From positions 65,630-77,922 of the forward strand of contig JABUUT010000014.1 of the NCBI GenBank assembly GCA_021443045.1: 12,293 nt of DNA, given 5' to 3'. Shown here one piece after another: positions 7,274 to 12,293 of the stretch; the first letter of the stretch is position 1, and the number at the start of each line of letters is the position of its first letter. Below the pieces are notes generated by a model. That model made no database searches. It had not been told where the DNA came from and saw only the letters and a list, made by a program, of their open reading frames with translations. Source of the DNA: Fibrobacteraceae bacterium. GTDB lineage: Bacteria > Fibrobacterota > Fibrobacteria > Fibrobacterales > Fibrobacteraceae. The position numbers were made by a program, and so were the translations under genes.

Positions 7274-7915
7274 ATGCCTAAAACACAGATTAATCTTGAT
7301 GGTTGGCAAGATTACCGCGGCAATATGACGGGTAGCTTGCTTTATGTAGAAACGAGTCATCAATCTGAGGTTCCTGTACGAGACCAGCTTAATGAAAACG
7401 GCAAGGGATTCTTTTACGAACCAAACTATGAAACCAGCACTTACGGTCTTATGAGTTGCTGCAATGCAAAACCCATTAATGCTATTGTCAAGGGCAAGAG
7501 TCGTTACATTTTGTTTGGCACTCGCTACGAAGGCTTAAGCGACTCTGAAATGCGCAACAAGTATTTGATTATGGGCTACATGCGTGTAGACAAGATTAAG
7601 GATGTTCGTACTCGTCATATCCAGCGCTACATGGCAAACCCCAATTTGCCAGAACCCGAATGTATGCAAATGGAACACAACTACGCCTGCTACGGCCCTA
7701 TGCGTTTTGTTTCCATGGACGACTCCTTTGTAATTACCGATGAACTTTTGAAGGACTGGGGGTACAGGGGCCGCGCCTCCCGCCAGTTGAAGGCCACCTT
7801 CAAGAAGGAGCATCTAGACCAAATTTTGGCCCACCTGGATTCTAAGGCCGACATGATAGACGAATATATTGCCACGGTGGACGAGTACAAGGAAGCTTTG
7901 GAAGAAGAGGCTTAG
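7274..7915 (+). CDS. Conserved-looking hypothetical protein, function unknown
   Basis: I do not recognise this 213-residue protein. It has no signal peptide or membrane segment and looks cytoplasmic. Its middle part has alternating short strands, RYILFGTRY (77-85) and KYLIMGYMRVDKI (96-108), that recall PUA/ASCH/EVE-like nucleic-acid-binding folds; this is a weak impression only. Four cysteines (C62, C63, C130, C139) and H135 are spaced so that a metal site is imaginable. The C-terminal third is charged and probably helical, ending in an acidic tail. The chosen ATG follows GGAAGG (7265-7270) by three bases; a TTG at 7259 would put that site inside the gene. It is likely its own transcription unit: a 129-bp gap lies before it and a strong terminator after it. 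Codon use looks regular, with no sign of decay. Confidence 0.8.
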   Translation: MPKTQINLDGWQDYRGNMTGSLLYVETSHQSEVPVRDQLNENGKGFFYEPNYETSTYGLMSCCNAKPINAIVKGKSRYILFGTRYEGLSDSEMRNKYLIMGYMRVDKIKDVRTRHIQRYMANPNLPEPECMQMEHNYACYGPMRFVSMDDSFVITDELLKDWGYRGRASRQLKATFKKEHLDQILAHLDSKADMIDEYIATVDEYKEALEEEA

Positions 7916-7955
7916 AGATTTTTTTAGAATTCTCTTTCAAGAGGCTTAAAAAAAT

Positions 7956-7987
7956 AAAATCCGACGGTTTGTGCCGCCGGATTTTTT
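7956..7987. terminator. Bidirectional rho-independent terminator between convergent genes
   Basis: AAAATCCG (7956-7963) pairs with CGGATTTT (7978-7985); after one A·C mismatch, CGG (7965-7967) pairs with CCG (7974-7976) around the loop TTTGTG. Rightward, the stem ends in a run of six T's, and leftward the A-rich flank at 7947-7959 gives a U-rich tail. It therefore serves both the hypothetical gene ending at 7915 and the convergent sugar phosphotransferase gene ending at 8015. Confidence 0.9.
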
Positions 7988-8014
7988 GTATAAAGGGTAT
8001 CTTTAAAAATTGGA

Positions 8015-9193
8015 CTAGTAGGCGCCGTCGCCTTTGAATACAACCTTGAATGTCTTTAAGATTAGCTTTAGGTCTTCGCCAATTTTTGCGTCGCCACGAA
8101 TGTAGTCGTTGTCTAGGCGCATCTGGCCTTCAAAGGGAATGTTGCTGCGACCGCTCACTTGCCAAATGCAAGTGAGACCTGGCGTAACGGAAAGCCGCAT
8201 TCTGTGCCAGGGCTCGTATTCCGCCACTTCGGACGGAATGGGCGGCCGTGGGCCCACAATAGACATGTCGCCCTTGATGATGTTAAAAAATTGAGGAAGT
8301 TCATCTAGGCTGAATTTTCGAAGCACTCTTCCAAAAGGATAAATGCGGGGGTCATTCTTCATCTTGAATGTTTTTCCCCCAGTTTCATTTTGGGCCAAAA
8401 GCTCCTTTTTACGTTCTTCAGCGTTGGTGTACATGCTTCTGAATTTGTACATAGTAAAGAGCTTTCCGTTTTTTCCAACTCGGGTTTGCTTGAATATGAC
8501 CGGGCCCGAAGGGTCGCTGATTTTTACAGCCAATGCACAGAAAAGTAGTATCGGAGAACTGACAAGAATGGCAAAGCTGGTGCAGGTTAAATCGACGGTG
8601 CGTTTAATAATGTGGCGGAACCGAATTTTATGAGGATGCTTCCATATTTGGTCCAGGTTTAATCGGTCCAGGGCAAAGAAACTGCCGTTGGTGCTGTTGA
8701 AATTGTCAATTTTGTCTGTAAGTTCCAGATTTTCTTTTTCTTGAAGCCCTGTGTAAAGGTAGGCCTTAAAAATGGGCCTACTGGGCTTGTGGCGCAAAGC
8801 CTGAATGAGGCCTGCGTCATTAAGCTTGTGGAGGATTTCCTTGCGTATGTTTTCCAAGGTGGTTAAATCGGAATTTAGCAGAATAATGCCAATGCCATTT
8901 TCGTTAGTCAGAAAACCAAGAACGTCGATAAAGCGAAGGTGTGAAAACAGTGTGAGCACGCTAATGCGCCATGTATTTTCAACAGTCTTGCTAGGGCGGT
9001 CCCAACCTAGAAAATCGTATTGGTTTGCAAAAATTTTAATATACAGGAAGGGTTTGCGGGTGCGGTTTGCCCTCAAAAATTCTTCATTAAGCCTTGCCCT
9101 AAAAAGATGGGCAGGGTAGACAATGTTTTTTAACCGTTGCTCGGTGAGCAAGGAATCAATAGATGGAGTGGATGTTTCTTGACCCATGGCCAT
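8015..9193 (-). CDS. Polyprenyl-phosphate sugar phosphotransferase with degenerate GGDEF-like N-terminal domain
   Basis: The C-terminal half (about 192-392) is a bacterial sugar transferase (PF02397, WcaJ/WbaP/PglC catalytic type), which moves a sugar-1-phosphate from a nucleotide sugar to undecaprenyl phosphate and so starts a glycan chain. Visible are the basic start RHIIKRTVDL (193-202), a membrane helix with a central proline (about 200-224), FKQTRVGKNGKLFTMYKFRSM (a block at 234-254), the catalytic Asp-Glu pair D297-E298 in LDELPQ, MSIVGPRP (310-317) and TPGLTCIWQVSGR (337-349). Instead of the usual four N-terminal helices, residues about 28-185 are soluble and follow a GGDEF-domain pattern: RTRKPFLYIKIFANQYDF, then D90, then NGIGIILL (99-106) where GGDEF would sit. 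The signature itself is lost, so cyclase activity is not expected. ATG 9193 or 9187 may be the start; no good ribosome site is seen. It is convergent with the hypothetical gene and divergent from hom. Confidence 0.88.
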   Translation of the reverse strand: MAMGQETSTPSIDSLLTEQRLKNIVYPAHLFRARLNEEFLRANRTRKPFLYIKIFANQYDFLGWDRPSKTVENTWRISVLTLFSHLRFIDVLGFLTNENGIGIILLNSDLTTLENIRKEILHKLNDAGLIQALRHKPSRPIFKAYLYTGLQEKENLELTDKIDNFNSTNGSFFALDRLNLDQIWKHPHKIRFRHIIKRTVDLTCTSFAILVSSPILLFCALAVKISDPSGPVIFKQTRVGKNGKLFTMYKFRSMYTNAEERKKELLAQNETGGKTFKMKNDPRIYPFGRVLRKFSLDELPQFFNIIKGDMSIVGPRPPIPSEVAEYEPWHRMRLSVTPGLTCIWQVSGRSNIPFEGQMRLDNDYIRGDAKIGEDLKLILKTFKVVFKGDGAY

Positions 9194-9289
9194 AATATAA
9201 AATATAATTGCCTTTTTTTTACAATGGAATAGGCAAAAAAGTCGCTATTTGCTATCTTGTAGGTGTAAAACATTAATTGGAGATATTAT
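9194..9289. promoter_or_regulatory. Divergent promoter region between the sugar phosphotransferase gene and hom
   Basis: Both genes must start transcription within or near these 96 bases. The region is AT-rich. TTGCCT (9208-9213) and AGGCAA (9231-9236) form an inverted repeat with a 17-base spacer, flanked by T and A tracts; it could be an operator. For hom, TTGCTA (9249-9254) followed after 16 bases by CATTAA is a weak -35/-10 candidate. GGAGA (9279-9283) six bases before ATG 9290 is a good ribosome site for hom. The leftward gene has only TATATT-type sequence next to its start. Confidence 0.4.
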
Positions 9290-10579
9290 ATGCTTCGTAT
9301 CGGCTTGATTGGTACAGGTACCGTTGGTGGTGGTGTAATTCAGATTTTAGAACAGAAAATTCCTGAATACAAGGAAAAGCTGGGCGTGGAAATGGAGCTG
9401 GCATGTATTTGTGCCAAGTCCGATGAGGAAGTGGCTCCCTTCAAGGCTAAGGGGTATAAAACATCTACCAATGCCGACGAAATGATTGCCGATCCAAACA
9501 TTGATGTTCTTGTGGAATTGGCAGGTGGCTACAACATGCCTCGCAAGTGGATTTTGGCTGCCCTCGAAAATGGAAAGCATGTGGTTACGGCTAACAAGGC
9601 CCTCCTTGCCAAGTATGGTCATGAAATTTTCCCCTTGGCAGCCAAGAATGGTCTTCATGTTTTGTTTGAAGCTGCAGTAGGCGGAGGTATTCCTATAATC
9701 CGTTCCTTGCAAGAAGGCTTGGTGGGTTCTACGGTTCAGAGCCTAAGCTGCATTATTAACGGCACCTGCAACTATATTCTTAGCCGCATGGCTGACGAAG
9801 GCCTGGACTTTGATGTGGTTCTTAAGGATGCCCAGAAGTTGGGCTTTGCAGAAGCCGATCCCACATTTGATATTGAGGGCATTGACTCAGCCCACAAGAC
9901 TGCCCTTTTGGCCAGCCTTTGCAGTGGACATCGCGTGGATTTTGAAAAGATTCATGTAACAGGCATCTCCAAGATTACGGCTTTGGATATTGCCATTGCC
10001 AAGGAGTTGGGCTGCACCATTAAGCTTTTGGGTATCTACAATCGCGAAGGAAACCGCGTAGACGCTCGCGTTCATCCTTGCTTTGTGCCACAAGACCACT
10101 TGCTCTCCAGCGTTAACCGTGTTTTAAATGCGGTGTTCCTCCAGTGTGACAACTTGGGTGAAACCCTTCAGACTGGTGCCGGTGCCGGTCGCTTGCCCAC
10201 AGCATCTGCTGTGGTGGCTGACCTTGTCAGCCTGGCCCGTTCCACGGACCTGGGCAAGCGGGAAGCCCTCCCCATGGGCTGGTTCAATGTGGAGAATTCC
10301 GCTACTCTGGTTCCTATTTCCGAAACCTCAGCCCGTTACTATTTCCGCTTTACATCTCGTGATGCTTGTGGAGTGCTGGCCAAGATTACAGGAATTCTTG
10401 CCGAAAACAACATTTCCATTGAAACCATTATTCAGAAGAATGTTAAGGACCCAGGAAAGGTCAGCATTGTTGTGATTACTGAAAAGGTGACCGACAGCAA
10501 GGCTTCCAAGGCTGTGGATGCCATTGATGCTCTTCCCGAAATTGTGGAAAAGAGCCAGACCATTCGCTTCTTGGCTTAA
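9290..10579 (+). CDS. hom: Homoserine dehydrogenase
   Basis: This 429-residue enzyme reduces aspartate-4-semialdehyde to homoserine with NAD(P)H, on the way to threonine and methionine. The N-terminal nucleotide-binding fold shows GLIGTGTVGGGV (5-16), followed by TANKALLAKYG (100-110) with conserved K103. The catalytic domain has INGTCNYIL (156-164), AEADPTFDIEGIDSAHK (187-203), where E188, D199 and K203 match the family's substrate-binding and catalytic residues, and GAGAGRLPTASAV (296-308). A C-terminal ACT domain (about 350-425, YYFRFTSRDACGVLAKI) fits feedback control by an amino acid, usually threonine. Length matches monofunctional Hom; there is no aspartokinase part. A good ribosome site precedes ATG 9290. 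The next gene starts 20 bp downstream, so the two are probably co-transcribed despite unrelated roles. Confidence 0.97.
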   Translation: MLRIGLIGTGTVGGGVIQILEQKIPEYKEKLGVEMELACICAKSDEEVAPFKAKGYKTSTNADEMIADPNIDVLVELAGGYNMPRKWILAALENGKHVVTANKALLAKYGHEIFPLAAKNGLHVLFEAAVGGGIPIIRSLQEGLVGSTVQSLSCIINGTCNYILSRMADEGLDFDVVLKDAQKLGFAEADPTFDIEGIDSAHKTALLASLCSGHRVDFEKIHVTGISKITALDIAIAKELGCTIKLLGIYNREGNRVDARVHPCFVPQDHLLSSVNRVLNAVFLQCDNLGETLQTGAGAGRLPTASAVVADLVSLARSTDLGKREALPMGWFNVENSATLVPISETSARYYFRFTSRDACGVLAKITGILAENNISIETIIQKNVKDPGKVSIVVITEKVTDSKASKAVDAIDALPEIVEKSQTIRFLA

Positions 10580-10599
10580 ATTTTGCCGAGGAATTCATT

Positions 10600-12054
10600 A
10601 TGATTCGAGCAACTACACTAGAACGCATCCTGTTGGTCTTGTCGGACTTTGTGGCTTTGTCCATCTGTTTTGCATTGGCCTTTTGGGTGCAGTTTTATAG
10701 TGGTTGGATTGTAGACAAGTTTAATCCAAGCAAGACCTTTTCTGATTATTGGGAAATGGGTGTTGTTTTAAATGTGGGTTGGCTTTTCTTGTTTACTTGT
10801 GCTGGACTCTATCGTTCCTGGCTTTTGCTCTCTCGTTCCCACCAAATACTGCGGGTGATACGTGCAGTGGTGGTGGGGCTTGCGCTTGTTATTATTTGCC
10901 TGTTTGGTGCTGAATTTTTGGGCCGTATATTTACCAACCAGCCTTTGGTGGGTGGGGGGTACCTGTATGGTTCCCGCTTTCCTTGGATTTTTGTTTATAC
11001 CGCTCTAGCTTTAACTCTTGTTGTTGTTTTTCGCATGTTCATTTATTTGTGCTTGCGGGGGTTGCTGGTTTTAGGTTATGGAGCCAACAATGTGCTTGTG
11101 CTGGGGGCTACCGAAGCGGGCAAGCGTATTGCGGCTGCGTTGGCAAAAAATCCTCAGCGTGGCCAGCGTGTTATCGGTTTTGTGGATGAACGCTTTCAGG
11201 TGATGGATCACGAATTTGCTGGTTTCCCGGTTCTTGGTAAATATGCCGATTTAGCTTCCATTGTTAAAAAATATGGAGTATCTGGCATTATCATTGCCCA
11301 CGAAAGCAACTCTCCCCAAGAAATTACCCGCGTGCTGGTGTGGCTTTGCAACCTGCGTGTGCACATCTATGTTGTTCCTGAATTGTACAATGTGGTTACG
11401 GGGCATTATAAGGCCAATTTGGTATACGGTTTTGACCTGCAGGAACTTTTTGCATTCACCATGCCTCCTTGGCAGGTACGGGTAAAGCGGGCTTTAGACA
11501 TTGTTTTTGGTGTTGTTATAGGTCTTTTTTCTCTTCCATTTTCTCTGCTTGCGGCTCTTGCCATTAAGTTGGATGATGGAGGCCCTATTTTTTACTCCCA
11601 GGAACGTATTGGACTTTATGGTAAGCCCTTTACGGTGTACAAGTTTCGCACCATGCGCACCGATGCCGAAAAATTTGGGGCCCAGTGGGCTACTAAGCAC
11701 GACCCCCGCATTACCCGAGTAGGACGTTTTTTACGCAAAACCCGAATTGACGAACTTCCACAAATTCTCTGTGTGCTCAAGGGGGACATGAGCATGGTGG
11801 GGCCTCGCCCAGAACGTGCTGTGTTCATTGAAAAGTTGCGTGAACAAATCCCTTTTTACATTAGCCGTTTAAAAATCAAGCCCGGCCTTACAGGTTGGGC
11901 TCAGGTGTGCCACCATTACGACACCAGCATTGAGGATGTACAAATTAAATTGCAGTATGACATGTACTATTATGAAAACATGAGTCTGCTTTTGGATTTT
12001 CAGATTCTAATGCGAACGGTTTATGTTGTCCTAACCGGTAAGGGTGCCCAGTAA
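10600..12054 (+). CDS. WbaP/WcaJ-type exopolysaccharide polyprenyl glycosylphosphotransferase
   Basis: This full-length (484-residue) membrane enzyme attaches a sugar-1-phosphate to undecaprenyl phosphate, the first step in exopolysaccharide, capsule or O-antigen repeat synthesis. Four N-terminal membrane helices (about 9-32, 54-72, 85-107, 126-152) precede a Rossmann-like CoA_binding_3-type domain (about 162-280) starting NNVLVLGATEAGKR. The catalytic domain has VKRALDIVFG and the re-entrant helix (295-322), YSQERIGLYGKPFTVYKFR (332-350), the catalytic pair D384-E385 in IDELPQ, GDMSMVGPRPERA (395-407) and KPGLTGWAQV (427-436). GAGGA (10588-10592) lies seven bases before ATG 10600. It follows hom by 20 bp. 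The sugar transferred, usually glucose, galactose or an N-acetylated or deoxy sugar, cannot be told from sequence. It is a distant paralogue, by its catalytic domain, of the gene at 8015-9193. Confidence 0.95.
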   Translation: MIRATTLERILLVLSDFVALSICFALAFWVQFYSGWIVDKFNPSKTFSDYWEMGVVLNVGWLFLFTCAGLYRSWLLLSRSHQILRVIRAVVVGLALVIICLFGAEFLGRIFTNQPLVGGGYLYGSRFPWIFVYTALALTLVVVFRMFIYLCLRGLLVLGYGANNVLVLGATEAGKRIAAALAKNPQRGQRVIGFVDERFQVMDHEFAGFPVLGKYADLASIVKKYGVSGIIIAHESNSPQEITRVLVWLCNLRVHIYVVPELYNVVTGHYKANLVYGFDLQELFAFTMPPWQVRVKRALDIVFGVVIGLFSLPFSLLAALAIKLDDGGPIFYSQERIGLYGKPFTVYKFRTMRTDAEKFGAQWATKHDPRITRVGRFLRKTRIDELPQILCVLKGDMSMVGPRPERAVFIEKLREQIPFYISRLKIKPGLTGWAQVCHHYDTSIEDVQIKLQYDMYYYENMSLLLDFQILMRTVYVVLTGKGAQ

Positions 12055-12055
12055 C

Positions 12056-12090
12056 CCACCAACCACTAACCACCAATCACCAACCACCAA
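12056..12090 (+). repeat. Five tandem 7-bp repeats, consensus CCACCAA, in the nadC leader
   Basis: Starting two bases after the stop codon of the sugar phosphotransferase, five heptamers follow without a gap: CCACCAA, CCACTAA, CCACCAA, TCACCAA, CCACCAA. Only two bases (TT) separate the last unit from the nadC ATG. Three units are identical and each of the other two differs by one C-to-T change. The tract has no G, so it supplies no Shine-Dalgarno sequence and would be an unstructured leader. Copy-number change by slippage is plausible. The unit is too short and lacks spacers for a CRISPR. Confidence 0.9.
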
Positions 12091-12092
12091 TT

Positions 12093-12293
12093 ATGTACGG
12101 CGACAATTCCACTCCAGTATTTCCGAAAGAAGATGCCTTGACCATGATCCGCTTGGCTCTTTCCGAAGATGTTCGCACGGGCGATGTGACCAGCGCATGG
12201 ACCATTCCCGCAGACCAGAAACAGCACGCACGCCTGATTGCAAAAGAAGACGGCGTCGTGGCGGGGCTTCCCATCATTGAACTTGTGTTCCAG
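12093..12293 (+). CDS. nadC: Nicotinate-nucleotide pyrophosphorylase (quinolinate phosphoribosyltransferase), 5' part
   Basis: Only the first 67 codons lie in the window; the gene runs off the right edge. The enzyme makes nicotinate mononucleotide from quinolinate and PRPP in de novo NAD synthesis. The family's N-terminal pattern is clear: IRLALSEDVRTGDVTSAW (19-36, with the conserved ED...GDVT), then ARLIAKEDGVVAGLP (46-60). I chose ATG 12093 because the family pattern follows at normal distance and there is no in-frame start upstream for the whole repeat tract. A second ATG, at codon 18 (12144), would cut into the conserved first helix. There is no Shine-Dalgarno sequence: the leader is the heptamer repeat. 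Translation may depend on an unstructured leader or on read-through transcription from the gene ending 38 bp upstream. Confidence 0.9.
   Translation, partial: MYGDNSTPVFPKEDALTMIRLALSEDVRTGDVTSAWTIPADQKQHARLIAKEDGVVAGLPIIELVFQ

Noticed and set aside
7932..7943. CTCTT/AAGAG inverted repeat after the hypothetical gene
   Set aside because: The stem is five base pairs with a two-base loop and no T tract; the strong terminator just downstream explains termination.
8805..9119. 104-codon forward open frame inside the leftward sugar phosphotransferase gene
   Set aside because: It is antisense to a well-supported coding frame, its composition is rich in R and S as in shadow frames, and no ribosome site is apparent.
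9347..9712. 121-codon open frame on the reverse strand
   Set aside because: It lies wholly inside hom, whose protein matches its family end to end, and has no recognisable domain.
12056..12090. Short repeats considered as a CRISPR array
   Set aside because: Units are 7 bp and directly contiguous with no unique spacers.

Overview
The window is ordinary bacterial chromosome: dense genes, short gaps, and housekeeping genes (murI, hom, nadC) mixed with cell-envelope glycan genes. Several features suggest a Fibrobacter-like member of the FCB (Fibrobacterota/Chlorobiota/Bacteroidota) group: an RpoD-type sigma factor without region 1.1, a glutamate racemase with the 'VRPT' signature typical of Bacteroidota-type MurI, AT-rich intergenic DNA, and frequent TTG/AAG/GTG codons. 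This is inference from protein character; no rRNA or other firm marker is present.

Layout. Positions 1-125 hold a GC-rich run of small hairpins and then a rho-independent terminator for the leftward sigma factor gene (135-947). An AT-rich gap of about 270 bp separates it from a rightward run of five genes (1216-7144): SAM methyltransferase, GT4 glycosyltransferase, AglD/MprF-type multi-pass membrane protein, a UvrD-like helicase fused in frame to a PlsC-type acyltransferase, and murI. Spacings are 14 bp, an overlap, 68 bp and an ATGA overlap, so they probably form one operon concerned with lipid-linked glycan or envelope synthesis plus peptidoglycan precursor supply. A stand-alone, unrecognised 213-residue protein (7274-7915) follows, ending at a strong terminator shared with a convergent gene. 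That leftward gene (8015-9193) is a polyprenyl-phosphate sugar phosphotransferase whose N-terminal half resembles a degenerate GGDEF domain. It is divergent from hom (homoserine dehydrogenase, 9290-10579), which is followed after 20 bp by a second, full-length WbaP/WcaJ-type sugar phosphotransferase (10600-12054). Five perfect-register 7-bp repeats fill the space up to the 5' part of nadC (12093 to the window end).

How the genes fit together. The two phosphotransferases would start glycan chains on undecaprenyl phosphate. The GT4 enzyme would extend a chain or lipid-linked sugar, the methyltransferase could decorate it, and the membrane protein could help lipid-linked intermediates cross or reside in the membrane. 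The PlsC half of the fusion makes phosphatidic acid, and MurI supplies D-glutamate for peptidoglycan. hom and nadC are amino-acid and NAD biosynthesis genes with no obvious link to this theme.

The most unusual items are the helicase-acyltransferase fusion with a possible internal start, the GGDEF-like sugar phosphotransferase, the heptamer repeat forming the leader of nadC, and the unrecognised orphan protein. I saw no CRISPR array, insertion sequence, tRNA or rRNA.
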